DNA from: Methylosinus sp. Sm6
Lineage (GTDB): Bacteria > Pseudomonadota > Alphaproteobacteria > Rhizobiales > Beijerinckiaceae
Length of the DNA: 64,000 nucleotides
Assembly: GCF_019802345.1 (NCBI RefSeq)
Contig: NZ_JAINDZ010000025.1
Coordinates: forward strand, 1 to 64,000
Direction: 5' to 3'
Shown here: positions 36,438-44,774 of the stretch, piece after piece
Layout of the letters: the number at the start of each line of letters is the position of its first letter
How positions within the stretch are numbered: the first letter of the stretch is position 1
Notes under the pieces: model-generated
Databases searched by the model: none
Told to the model about the DNA's origin: nothing
Seen by the model: only the letters and a program-made list of their open reading frames with translations
Position numbers and translations under genes: made by a program

Positions 36438-37070
36438 ATGACGCACGCCGCTCGGGCCGCCCTGGGGAGGAAGGGCTTGCGCCGCTGCGCGCGTCTGGCG
36501 GCGCCCGCGCGCATGATTCTTTTCGCGCGAGGGGAAGGGCGATCGCTCGCCCATGTCGCCTGGATCGCGCTCGCCGGCGCGTCGCTGCTGCTCGCCGACG
36601 CCGGATCGCTCGGCTGGTGGGGCCTGCCGACCCTCGCGCTGTTCGCGTCCCTCGCCCTCGTCGCTCTGTTCGACGCGCGCTATCTGCTGATCCCCGACGG
36701 ACCGCTGCTCGTGCTGCTGCTCTGCGGGGCCGCTCTGCTGCCTGTCCTCGAGAGCGGCGCGGTTCTCGACCGTCTCGCCGCCGCCGCGGGCGGCTATGCA
36801 GCGCTGCGCGGCGCCGATCTCGCCTATGAGCGCCTGCGCGGCCACGCTGGCCTCGGGCCCGCCGACGCCCGGCTGCTCGGGCTCGCGGGACTATGGCTCG
36901 GCGTCGCGGCTCTGCCCGGCTGCCTGCTCATTGCTTGCGCCTCGGCGCTGGCGTCGGCGCTGATCGAGGGGCGCGCGATCGCGAGCGCGCGGCAGCCCAT
37001 TCCCTTCGGGCCGCATCTCGCGCTGGGGTTCTGGCTGTCCTGGTGCCTCGGGCCGTTCGAGATCGGCTGA
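36438..37070 (+). CDS. A24 prepilin peptidase (type II secretion, short form)
   Basis: About 210 residues, integral membrane. It carries both catalytic aspartates of the A24 family: FDARYLLIPD and the GLGPADARLLGLAGLWLG box, with four to six hydrophobic segments. It lacks the N-terminal methyltransferase-like domain of PilD/GspO, like the short TadV/CpaA forms. It should cleave the pseudopilin leaders of GspG, H, I, J and K, whose genes follow on the other strand. ATG 36438 directly follows repeat debris without a clear ribosome-binding site; ATG 36513 is an alternative that still leaves all helices. Confidence 0.75.
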   Translation: MTHAARAALGRKGLRRCARLAAPARMILFARGEGRSLAHVAWIALAGASLLLADAGSLGWWGLPTLALFASLALVALFDARYLLIPDGPLLVLLLCGAALLPVLESGAVLDRLAAAAGGYAALRGADLAYERLRGHAGLGPADARLLGLAGLWLGVAALPGCLLIACASALASALIEGRAIASARQPIPFGPHLALGFWLSWCLGPFEIG

Positions 37071-37075
37071 ACCAA

Positions 37076-37176
37076 GAGCGTTATCCGATCCGAATGGATC
37101 GGATAACGCTCTTGGTTTCTTTAGTTCGAGCGAATTCTGATCGATCGAACGTTTCCGTTCGATCGGAAAGCGTTCT
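37076..37176. repeat. family A repeat, full composite element
   Basis: First module AGAGCGTTATCCGATCCGAA-TGGATCGGATAACGCTCT is an almost perfect hairpin (37076-37113). Second module: TTCTTTAGTTCGAGCGAATT, CTGATCGATCGAACGTTTCC, GTTCGATCGGAAAGCGTTCT. It separates the convergent prepilin peptidase and gspJ genes and may end both transcripts. Confidence 0.85.
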
Positions 37177-37186
37177 AGCCTTTCCA

Positions 37187-37795
37187 TCAATCCGGCCGCT
37201 GGCGGATCGCGACGGTGAAGGAGACGTCGATGCGCTTGCGATTGCGCAGGGCGACGAGCTTCACCGCGACGAGCTGGGGCGCCGCGTGCTGGTCGTTCCA
37301 CGAATTGGTCCAGCGCGGCGGCGCCTCCGGGTTCGGGGAACCGAAATAGGAGAGCTGAAAGGTCTCGACGCCCGTGAGCGCTTTCACCGGCAGCCCCCGG
37401 GCCGAGGAGCGCCAGCCGTCGGCGCGAAATACTTTGGTCCAAATCGAGAGATCGCGGCCGGACAGGCCGATTTCCGTCAGCATCAGGCCCGCCCAGCTCC
37501 CCCCGCCCTCATAGATCGTCACCAGGCGCACATCGTCGCCGCGTCCGCGGAACGCTGCCGGCTGGCCCTCGTCGCCCGACGCGACGGCGACTGAGCTGGC
37601 GCGCGACAGGATCGCGGCGATCGCATTCGCCGCCTCCTCGACTTCCCCGACGCTCTCGTAATCGCGGCCGGTCTCCCAGGCGCGCTTGCCGAGATGCAGG
37701 CCGCCCAGAATTGCCGACGTGATCATCGCGAGCAGAGTGACCGCGAGCAGAACCTCGAGCAGCGAGAAGCCGGCCCGCCGGCGCGCAATTCTCAT
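37187..37795 (-). CDS. gspJ: type II secretion minor pseudopilin GspJ
   Basis: 202 residues. Prepilin leader MRIARRRAG before FSLLEVLLAVTLLAMI (cleavage after Gly9, Glu at +5), one membrane helix, then a GspJ-type domain with WETGRDYESVGEVEEAANAIAAILSR. Minor pseudopilin at the tip of the secretion pseudopilus. Start ATG overlaps the gspI stop (37792-37795). Last gene of the E-F-H-I-J unit. Confidence 0.85.
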   Translation of the reverse strand: MRIARRRAGFSLLEVLLAVTLLAMITSAILGGLHLGKRAWETGRDYESVGEVEEAANAIAAILSRASSVAVASGDEGQPAAFRGRGDDVRLVTIYEGGGSWAGLMLTEIGLSGRDLSIWTKVFRADGWRSSARGLPVKALTGVETFQLSYFGSPNPEAPPRWTNSWNDQHAAPQLVAVKLVALRNRKRIDVSFTVAIRQRPD

Positions 37796-38310
37796 TGGCG
37801 TGGCTTCGCAATGGCGAGTTTGATCGCCGTCAGGGTCAGAGAGTCCCGCCCGGCCTGCGCGCCGCCGGGCCGCCGCACGGTGAGGCGCGCGAAATAGGCG
37901 GTGGTGCGCCCGTTTCCGTCTGTCGCGGCGACCGAGCGATAGGGCGAAACGATCAGGCGCCAGACCAGCCCATCGGCGTAGCGGCCCGAGGATTCGCCGG
38001 CCGCGAGCGGCGTCGCGACGCCGAGCGCCTCGATCTGCGAGCGTCCCTGTCGCGCCGCCCGCAGCAGAAAGTCGCCGCGCGCCTCGTTGCGCGCGCCGCC
38101 GCCGAGTCCCTGCATCAGCGCGCCCATCGCCAGAGTGAGGATGACGAAGGCGACGAGCGATTCGATCAGCGTGAAGCCGCCGCGCGCAGCGCGCGCGCGC
38201 GAGCCTGAAGGCTCGCGGTCCAACGCCGCTCCAGGACCGAGAGCCTTTCCCGGACCGCGAGCCTTCAGGCTCGCGATTCTCGCGAAGCAGGCCGTCAGAA
38301 TATGGCGCAT
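37792..38310 (-). CDS. gspI: type II secretion minor pseudopilin GspI with repeat-expanded leader
   Basis: 172 residues. The prepilin site is ARAARGG-FTLIESLVAFVILTLAMGALMQG, typical of GspI, followed by a small C-terminal domain. Normally the leader has about 5-15 residues, but here about 45 residues precede the site. The stretch SLKARGPGKALGPGAALDREPSGSR is encoded by two family B hairpins (38199-38216 and 38257-38274). Either the leader has been expanded in frame, or translation starts at an unrecognised codon nearer the site. ATG 38310 overlaps gspH by 16 bases. Confidence 0.75.
   Translation of the reverse strand: MRHILTACFARIASLKARGPGKALGPGAALDREPSGSRARAARGGFTLIESLVAFVILTLAMGALMQGLGGGARNEARGDFLLRAARQGRSQIEALGVATPLAAGESSGRYADGLVWRLIVSPYRSVAATDGNGRTTAYFARLTVRRPGGAQAGRDSLTLTAIKLAIAKPRQ
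38199..38274. repeat. two family B hairpins inside the gspI leader region
   Basis: GCGAGCCTGAAGGCTCGC at 38199-38216 and GCGAGCCTTCAGGCTCGC at 38257-38274 enclose about 40 bases containing a shorter relative (GAGAGCCTTTCCCGGACCGC). The segment is in frame and without stop codons in gspI. Confidence 0.8.
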
Positions 38311-38759
38311 CGCGTCGCTCCGGTCAGCCAGTTCACCGCGATTTGCGCGCGCACGCCGCCGAGGGCGATGGTCAATTCGCCGCCCGACGAGCCGCCGGTC
38401 GGATAAAAAGCGAAATTCGCTTTGTCTTTGCTGCGCCTTTCGTTGGCGGAGACGGAAAGATCGATGCGCGCATCATTGGGCAGCGGCGTCTCCGCCACGG
38501 TGGGCGAGGCGAAGGACTTGCGGCGCAGATCGATGGTCAGCGCCAGTTCCTCATTGGCGGCGATCGCGCGCATGCGCGTCTGCCGCAGCGCGGCGCAGAG
38601 CGAGCGCGTCGCGCTTTCGACGCGCAGACGCGGGGAGGGGCGGCCGCCGAGCTGAGTGGCGGCGCCGGCGATGAGGCCGAGAATGGCGAGCGCGGCGAGC
38701 ATCTCGATCAGAGAAAACCCCGCGCGCGCGCTGCTTCGCGTCGGCGGCCTGCGGCTCAT
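38295..38759 (-). CDS. gspH: type II secretion minor pseudopilin GspH
   Basis: 154 residues. Leader MSRRPPTRSSARAG before FSLIEMLAALAILGLIAGAA (Glu at +5), then a GspH-type domain (LRQTRMRAIAANEELALTIDL, FYPTGGSSGGELTIALGG). Start ATG 38759 overlaps the gspF stop by 4 bases. The length and the C-terminal glycine-rich beta segment favour GspH over GspG. Confidence 0.82.
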   Translation of the reverse strand: MSRRPPTRSSARAGFSLIEMLAALAILGLIAGAATQLGGRPSPRLRVESATRSLCAALRQTRMRAIAANEELALTIDLRRKSFASPTVAETPLPNDARIDLSVSANERRSKDKANFAFYPTGGSSGGELTIALGGVRAQIAVNWLTGATRCAIF

Positions 38760-39973
38760 TGGCCCGCGAGCTCGTTGATCCCGAGCACGGCGTCCATCAC
38801 CGTCATCACGAGGCCGCCGACGACGGCGGCGATGAGGATGGTGAGCATCGGGGTGATCAGTCCGACGGCGCGCTCGATGCCGCGCTGAGTCTGACGCTCG
38901 AACATTGTGGCGAGGCGCAGCAGCAGCTCGTCGAGCTTGGCTACTTCTTCGCCGATGCGCGTCATCTGCGCCGCCGCGACGGGAAAAGCCTCGATGCGCT
39001 CGAGCGCGGCGCTGAGCGCGCCGCCGCCGCGCACCGATTCGATGGCGCCGGCGAGCTCGGAGCGGAAATAGGCGTTGGAGACCACCGAGCGCGCGCTCTC
39101 CAGCCCCTGCAGCAGCGGCACGCCGGCGCGCGACATGGCGCCGAGCGTGCGCGCGAAGCGCGCCGCCTGGAATTTCGCGATGATGTCGCCGGCGTAGGGA
39201 AGGTCGAGCAGGGCGCGATCGAGCTTGATCTGCAGCGGCGGATTGACCGCGGCGTAGCGCTTCAGTCCGTAGAGTCCGGCGCCGAGGGCGACGAAGCCCG
39301 CCGCGATCATCGGCCAGGCGCCCTGGAGATCGATGATGAATTGCAGGCCCTTGGGCATGGGCTTGCCATTGTCGGCGAAGATCGGCGCGATGCTCGGCAC
39401 CAGAGTGCCGAGCACGACGCCCGTCGAGATGATGGCGAGCACGATGAGCAGCGCCGGATAGACGAGGCCGCTCTGGATTTTCGCGCGCATCTCGAGCCGC
39501 CGCTCCAGCATGTCGGCGATGTCGACGAGCGCCTGCGCGACATTGCCCATCGTCTCGCCGGCGCGAATAATGTTGAGGTAGTCCGCGCCGAACAGTTCCG
39601 CGCGCGCGCTCAGCGCGTCGGAGAGCGAGGCGCCGTCGACGACGCGACGCAAAATCTCTTCCGCCAGCGCGCGCACGGCGGGCGCGGCGCTCTGCTGCGC
39701 CAATATGCGCAGGCTGTTGTCGAGCGGGAGATCCGCCTCCTCCAGCGTCGCGAATTCGCGCGTGAAGGAGGCGATCTCGGCGGCCGACGGCCCCGATTTC
39801 GAGAACAGGCCGGCGAGCGAGAAGCTCGCCTCGGCGCGCTTCTCCTGCACGGCGAAAGGCGTGACGCCGCGGCCCCACAGCTGCTCCTCCGCCTCCTCGC
39901 GGGAGCGCGCCTCGATCTCGCCTTCGACGAGATCGCCCTCGGCCGAATAGGCGCGATAGCGGAACATCGACAT
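38756..39973 (-). CDS. gspF: type II secretion inner-membrane platform protein GspF
   Basis: 405 residues. Two GspF domains each followed by membrane segments (about 170-190, 220-240 and 375-395). Typical sequence: FRYRAYSAEGDLVEGEIEA at the start, FTREFATLEEADLPLDNSLRIL, and a repeat of the same pattern in LGAMSRAGVPLLQGLESAR. Polytopic platform protein linking the ATPase to pseudopilus assembly. It follows gspE after 3 bp. Confidence 0.93.
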   Translation of the reverse strand: MSMFRYRAYSAEGDLVEGEIEARSREEAEEQLWGRGVTPFAVQEKRAEASFSLAGLFSKSGPSAAEIASFTREFATLEEADLPLDNSLRILAQQSAAPAVRALAEEILRRVVDGASLSDALSARAELFGADYLNIIRAGETMGNVAQALVDIADMLERRLEMRAKIQSGLVYPALLIVLAIISTGVVLGTLVPSIAPIFADNGKPMPKGLQFIIDLQGAWPMIAAGFVALGAGLYGLKRYAAVNPPLQIKLDRALLDLPYAGDIIAKFQAARFARTLGAMSRAGVPLLQGLESARSVVSNAYFRSELAGAIESVRGGGALSAALERIEAFPVAAAQMTRIGEEVAKLDELLLRLATMFERQTQRGIERAVGLITPMLTILIAAVVGGLVMTVMDAVLGINELAGQ

Positions 39974-39976
39974 GGA

Positions 39977-41731
39977 TCAATCCATACGCGTGACGCGCAA
40001 CACTTCGTCGACAGTGGTCTCGCCCCGCCAGGCCTTGGCCATGCCGCATTGATACATCGTCATCATGCCCGCTTCTTTCGCCGCCGTCGCCATCACCCCG
40101 TCCGGCGCGGAGTCGCAGACCAGCCGCCGCATCGGCTCATCGAGAATCAGCAGCTCGGCGATGGTGGAGCGGCCGGCATAGCCGGAATTTCGGCAATGGC
40201 TGCAGCCGACCGGGGCGCCCAGTCGATCCGGCCCGCGCGCGAAAGCTTCGCCGGCGAGGGTCTCGCGCCATTGCCGGCGCGCGTCCATGGGCTTCGCGCA
40301 ATGCGGGCAGAGCCGGCGCACGAGGCGCTGCGCGAGGACGGCCTTGACGGTCGATGCGATGAGATAGGGCTCGACGCCCATGTCGATGAGGCGGGTGATC
40401 GAGCCCACCGCGCTATTGGTGTGCAGCGTCGAGAAGACGAGATGGCCGGTGAGCGAGGATTGGATGGCGATCTTCGCCGTGGCGGCGTCGCGAATCTCGC
40501 CGATCATGATGATGTCCGGGTCCTGGCGCAGCATGGCGCGCAGGCTCGCCGGAAAATCCATGCCGATCGCCGGCTGCACCTGCACCTGATTGACGCCGAC
40601 GAGCTGATATTCGATCGGGTCCTCGACGGTGAACACCTTCACTTCCGGATTGGAGAGCTCCTTCAGCGCGGTATAGAGCGTCGTCGTCTTGCCGCTGCCG
40701 GTCGGCCCCGTCACCAGCACGATGCCGTTGGGATTGTGCATGACGTTGCGCAAGGAGACGATGGTCTCCGGCTCGAAGCCGAGCGCCTCGAAATCGAGCG
40801 AGACCTGGCTGCGGTCCAGAATGCGCAGCACGATGCTCTCGCCATGCGCGGTCGGAATGGTGGAGACGCGGAAGTCGATGTCGACGCCGCGCACGGCGAG
40901 CTTCACGCGGCCGTCCTGCGGCAGGCGCCGCTCGGCGATGTCGAGCCGCGCCATGATCTTTATGCGCGAGGTGATGGCGGCTTTGAGGCCCGGCGGCAGC
41001 GTGTCGGTGGTGCGCAGCACGCCGTCGATGCGATAGCGCACCTGCACGGCGTCGAGCCCCGGCTCGATGTGAATGTCGGAGGCGTGCGCCTCGATCGCGT
41101 CGCCGACGATCTGATTGACGCGGCGGATGACCGGCGCCTCATTGGCGATGTCGCGCAGGCGCTGGAGGTCGTAATCGCTCGCGTCCTGCGCGCGGTCGTC
41201 GTCGACGAGCGAGACGCCGTCGGCCTTTTGGCCATAGAGGCTCGACCACGCCTTCTCGAACAGAGCGGGGGTGACGATGCGCAGATCGATCGAAAGGCCG
41301 GTCGAATAGGCGAGCGCCTCGACGGGGCCGAGATCGAGCGGATCGGTGACCGCGAGAGTGAGCGCGCTCTCGCCGGCGGCGAGCGGCAGCAGCCCGTTCG
41401 CGCGCAGGAACTTTTGCGGAATCTGCTCGGCGAGCGCGGCCTCCTCCGGCAGATCGGCGGGCGCGATCACCGGAATGCGCAGGAATTTTCCGAGATGCGC
41501 GCAGAGGTCGGTCTCGGAGACGAGGCCGAGCTTCGTCAGCACGCGGTCGAAGCGCTCTCCGCTCTGGCGCGCCGCACGTTGCGAGCGCTGCAGAGCGAGC
41601 TCGTCGATCGCCTTCTCCTGAACGAGATAGGCGCCGAACTCCTGCAGAAAGGCGCCGTTGCGCGCATTGGCGCGATCCGGATCGATACTCTCCCGCGATG
41701 ACGGATCGACATGTGCCATTGGGACGAACAC
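39977..41731 (-). CDS. gspE: type II secretion ATPase GspE
   Basis: 584 residues. N-terminal domain (about 30-160), then the ATPase: Walker A GPTGSGKTTTL near 338-348, Asp box region TVEDPIEYQL, Walker B DIIMIGEIRD, His box LTGHLVFSTLHTN. The tetracysteine zinc motif of true GspE proteins is present: CPHC near 475 and CSHC near 509. Cytoplasmic motor of the secretion pseudopilus. Starts at ATG 41731 or 41719 are equally possible. Confidence 0.94.
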   Translation of the reverse strand: MFVPMAHVDPSSRESIDPDRANARNGAFLQEFGAYLVQEKAIDELALQRSQRAARQSGERFDRVLTKLGLVSETDLCAHLGKFLRIPVIAPADLPEEAALAEQIPQKFLRANGLLPLAAGESALTLAVTDPLDLGPVEALAYSTGLSIDLRIVTPALFEKAWSSLYGQKADGVSLVDDDRAQDASDYDLQRLRDIANEAPVIRRVNQIVGDAIEAHASDIHIEPGLDAVQVRYRIDGVLRTTDTLPPGLKAAITSRIKIMARLDIAERRLPQDGRVKLAVRGVDIDFRVSTIPTAHGESIVLRILDRSQVSLDFEALGFEPETIVSLRNVMHNPNGIVLVTGPTGSGKTTTLYTALKELSNPEVKVFTVEDPIEYQLVGVNQVQVQPAIGMDFPASLRAMLRQDPDIIMIGEIRDAATAKIAIQSSLTGHLVFSTLHTNSAVGSITRLIDMGVEPYLIASTVKAVLAQRLVRRLCPHCAKPMDARRQWRETLAGEAFARGPDRLGAPVGCSHCRNSGYAGRSTIAELLILDEPMRRLVCDSAPDGVMATAAKEAGMMTMYQCGMAKAWRGETTVDEVLRVTRMD

Positions 41732-41869
41732 CTGCTCGAGACATGCCGGGAGAAGCCGGCGGGCCGCCGTCGCGGCGCGCCGTTTTTCACTGGCGCTTCA
41801 GGTCGGCGGATGGTAACCGTGCTTGTTGTCGCGCGCAATTGCGCTGAGTTGTTCGGGTAGGGTGGCGGA

Positions 41870-42508
41870 GTGCGTGCTGGTCGACGCATATCGCCTTTTT
41901 CCGGCGAGGGAAAGGCCGAAGGGCGAGCCCTGCAATGCGGGCTCGCGGCGCTGTTGTCGATCCTCTGCGCCGTCGCCGCGCCTGCGCCCGCAGCGGCCGG
42001 CGGCTTCTTCCTCTATGCGACCCCGCACGCCTGCGCGTCGTCGGGAATTTTCCGCCGGCGCGAATGCGAGATCGCTTTCACCAATGCACAGACGGATGTG
42101 CGCGCGCGGACCGAGACATTCTCGTCGCGCGGACGCTGCGAGGCGCGCTATCGCCTGTGCGAGAAGCCGGAGGCCGAAGACGGAGGCTGGCGCGCGGCGC
42201 TGCTCGGGATCGAGATCGTCGGCGGACCCGATCATTGGTCGGCCATGCCCGTCCTGGGAGCCGAAATCCCGCGGCTGTTCGTCAATCGGCCGATTTCCCG
42301 GCTCATCGAGCCGATGACCGATTCCTGGACTCCGATCCTGGCGAGCGGCCGATTTCGCGTCGGCGGGCCGGCGCGGGTGACGGCGAGCGCGGAGCCGAGC
42401 GCGGCGCTCGAAGGCGAAATCGACGAGCCGCGGCCGGCGATGCGCTCGACCCGGGAATCGGAGAGCGCGCGGCGCGAGCGTTTGCGCTCAGCGCCCTTTA
42501 TCCAGTGA
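41870..42508 (+). CDS. exported DUF1190/YgiB-like protein
   Basis: About 212 residues from GTG 41870. A hydrophobic export segment (about 23-43, CGLAALLSILCAVAAPAPAAA) is followed by GGFFLYATPHACASSGIFRRRECEIAFTNAQTDVRARTETFSSRGRCEARYRLCEK. The spacing of these Cys residues and the A...C...F..A pattern recall the DUF1190/YgiB group (C-x-CE-x-FA..A...Y....CE...G..C). The likeness is moderate. The C-terminus is charged and low in complexity. It lies between the two opposite blocks of the type II secretion locus, so it may be an accessory part or merely inserted. Confidence 0.5.
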   Translation: MRAGRRISPFSGEGKAEGRALQCGLAALLSILCAVAAPAPAAAGGFFLYATPHACASSGIFRRRECEIAFTNAQTDVRARTETFSSRGRCEARYRLCEKPEAEDGGWRAALLGIEIVGGPDHWSAMPVLGAEIPRLFVNRPISRLIEPMTDSWTPILASGRFRVGGPARVTASAEPSAALEGEIDEPRPAMRSTRESESARRERLRSAPFIQ

Positions 42509-42997
42509 GCCCGTGCGATTTGCCGCGCGTCCCGCGATTTGCAACGAGCCGCGCAACTTGGAGACGGGGGCGGAGGCGTGTTAGGCTGAGCGCGCGAGAA
42601 CCGAGCGGGTGGCTCGCGTCGACGAATTCGAAGCCTCTCTAGAGCGAGCCTTTGGGCTCGTTCTAGAGGCCCATCGATTTCGATGACGCGGGTCGCCGGA
42701 GCAGCTTCCGGTCCGAGTGGATCGAAAACAGCTCCAGCTTGTTTTGATCTGGAGCGAATTCTGATCGATCGATTCCGTTCGGTCGGAACGCGCTCTAACG
42801 TCATCGGCTTGTTGCAATCGCAATGGAGAAAGCGCACGGCGAGCGTCGCTCGCGCGAATGTGGCGCAATCGATTTTCGCGCGCGGCGCTCGGGAGCGCGT
42901 GGCGCAGATGGGCGCTCGGCGCCCGAACCTGGATGGGCGCCCGGCGCCAGAACCTTAAGGTGGCCGCGCGAGTCGTGCGTGGCCGCGCAAGTCGCGC
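42509..42997. repeat. family B and A repeats plus two tandem repeats before gspL
   Basis: No gene in about 490 bases. Family B copy at 42618-42685 (AGAGCGAGCCTTTGGGCTCG and flank GGCCCATCGATTTCGATGA). A divergent full family A element follows at about 42693-42800 (AGCTTCCGGTCCGAGTGGAT ... GAGCGAATTCTGATCGATCG ... GTCGGAACGCGCTCT). Then comes a 25-bp tandem pair GATGGGCGCTCGGCGCCCG... (42907-42931 and 42932-42956, three or four mismatches). A 19-bp tandem pair GGCCGCGCGAGTCGTGCGT / GGCCGCGCAAGTCGCGCGT (42962-42999) runs into the gspL start codon. Confidence 0.75.
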
Positions 42998-44149
42998 GTG
43001 AAGGTGTCGATGTCGTCGTCGATCTGGCGTAAGGAACTGTTCGAGGGCTCGGCGGCCGAAGCCGCGGCTCGCCTGTGGGCGTGGTGGCGCGGCGAATTCT
43101 TCGCGCTGTTCTCGCCCGCGACGCTCGCCTTCCTGCTCGATCGCGGCGAGCGCCGCCTCATGCTGCGCGTCGGCGAGACGCCGATCGCTCTGCACCTCGT
43201 CGCGGCCGAGGACGACGAGCCGGCGCCGCCGATCCTGCCCGACGAGATCGCCGCCTCCTCGCTCGACGCGGTTCTCGCCGCGCGCGGTGTGACGCGCGAG
43301 GCGACCAAGATCGTCGTGGAGCTGCCGCGCGAATCCTTCTTCGTCCGCCGCTTCGACGCGCCGGCCGCGGCGCTCGCGGATCTGCCGCGCCTGCTGACCA
43401 TGGAGCTCGAGCGCAAGACGCCGTTCAAGCCGGCCGACGTGCTGCATGGACATGTCATCGCCGGGCGCGCGGGCGCGTCGCACGGGGGCGCCGAAAAGAT
43501 CGGCGTCGAGCAATGGATCCTGCGTCGCGATCTGATCGCCCGCGCCGTCGAGGGCTCGAGCCTCTCGGTCGAGGACGTGGATCTCGTGCAGCCGCGATGG
43601 CCTCACGGCGAGCCGACCAGTCCTCCGGCGATGCGCGTGCGCGATGCGGCGACGGAAGGCCCGGATCGGGAAGGCCGGATCGCGCTCGGGGCCGCCGTGC
43701 TCGCTCTGACGTTGTTCGCCGTCGGCGTCGGCGTCGCTTTCTGGCGTCAGGAGCAGGAGATGGCCGCCGTGGAAGAGGCGATCGCCGCGGCGTCGACGCG
43801 CGCCGCGGGCGCGCGCCAGATCGCCGACCGCGCCGCGACCGACAGCCGGCTGCTCGCCACGCTGCGCGAGGAGCGCGCGAAAAATCCCACTTTCGCGGAG
43901 CTGTGGGAGGAAGTCTCGCGCATCCTGCCGGACGGCGCTCATGCGGCGGAGCTGCGCCTCACCGACCGTCGCGAGGGCGGCCGCTCGATCGAGCTCAACG
44001 GCTTTGCGGATTCCGCCGCGAGCCTTCCGGCTCTGTTCGACCGCTCCGCGCTCTTTTCCGACGCCAAGCTCACGGCGCCCATCACGCCCGATCCGATCGA
44101 GAAGCGCGAGAGCTTTTCGCTGCAGGCCAATATTCGCAGCTCGAAATGA
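42998..44149 (+). CDS. gspL: type II secretion GspL/PilN-like assembly protein
   Basis: 383 residues. The cytoplasmic part has a fold related to PilM/GspL (VVELPRESFFVRRFDAPAAALADLPRLLTMELERKTPF). One membrane helix lies at about 230-252 (IALGAAVLALTLFAVGVGVAFW), and a periplasmic PilN-like domain with a coiled coil follows. Scaffold that links GspE to the inner-membrane complex. GTG 42998 lies at the end of a tandem repeat; ATG 43010 (MSSSIWRKE) is a good alternative. First gene of the L-M-(C/N)-D unit. Confidence 0.82.
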   Translation: MKVSMSSSIWRKELFEGSAAEAAARLWAWWRGEFFALFSPATLAFLLDRGERRLMLRVGETPIALHLVAAEDDEPAPPILPDEIAASSLDAVLAARGVTREATKIVVELPRESFFVRRFDAPAAALADLPRLLTMELERKTPFKPADVLHGHVIAGRAGASHGGAEKIGVEQWILRRDLIARAVEGSSLSVEDVDLVQPRWPHGEPTSPPAMRVRDAATEGPDREGRIALGAAVLALTLFAVGVGVAFWRQEQEMAAVEEAIAAASTRAAGARQIADRAATDSRLLATLREERAKNPTFAELWEEVSRILPDGAHAAELRLTDRREGGRSIELNGFADSAASLPALFDRSALFSDAKLTAPITPDPIEKRESFSLQANIRSSK

Positions 44150-44162
44150 CGAGGACGAGCCG

Positions 44163-44774
44163 ATGCCCTTGAACGCCGGAGCGCTCTCGGACCCGCAGCT
44201 GAAGCGGCGGGCGCTGTTCCTCGGCGCCAATCTGGCGCTGCTCCTCGTCGCCTATCTGGCGGCGGTGGCGCCTTTGTTCGGCTTTCTGGCGGAGCGCTCC
44301 GAAGCGATCGCCGAGCGCCGCGCGACTCTCGCCGGCTATGAATCCATCGCCGTGCAAGAGGATGCGGTGAAGGAGTATGCGCGGCAGGTGGAGGAGAGCA
44401 ATTCGCGCGGCGAGCTGCTCACCGGAGAGAGCGAGGGCGTCGTCAACGCCAATCTCCAGGCGCGCTTGAAGAGCCTCGCCGAGCAGTCCGGCGCCACGGT
44501 CGTGTCTTTGCAGGCGCTGCCGGCCAAGGTGGCGAGCGGCCAGTCGCTGATCGGCGCGCGGCTCGATGTGATGGGCTCGCTCGATGCGCTGAGCCGGCTG
44601 GCGCGCGCGCTCGAGAGCGACCCTCCTTTGCTGCTGGTCCTCGCCGCATCGGTGCGCAAGCAGTCGTCCACCTGGACGGAGCAGCCGGACAGCGGCGGCG
44701 GCCCCGGCGGCGGCGACAACACGCTCGAAGGGCAGTTCGACGTCTTCGGCGGCGCCTCGAAGGTCCATTCATGA
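44163..44774 (+). CDS. gspM: type II secretion protein GspM (GspMb type)
   Basis: 203 residues: a short cytoplasmic start, one membrane helix (about 18-38, LFLGANLALLLVAYLAAVAPLF), then a coiled-coil and a ferredoxin-like periplasmic domain with NANLQARLKSLAEQSGATVVSLQALPA, typical of the PF10741-type GspM. It stabilises GspL. It starts 13 bp after gspL and overlaps the next gene by 4 bases (ATGA). Confidence 0.8.
   Translation: MPLNAGALSDPQLKRRALFLGANLALLLVAYLAAVAPLFGFLAERSEAIAERRATLAGYESIAVQEDAVKEYARQVEESNSRGELLTGESEGVVNANLQARLKSLAEQSGATVVSLQALPAKVASGQSLIGARLDVMGSLDALSRLARALESDPPLLLVLAASVRKQSSTWTEQPDSGGGPGGGDNTLEGQFDVFGGASKVHS

Noticed and set aside
38759-41701. 980-codon open frame opposite gspF and gspE
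   Set aside because: The sense genes carry all diagnostic motifs; the antisense frame is compositionally biased and without domains.
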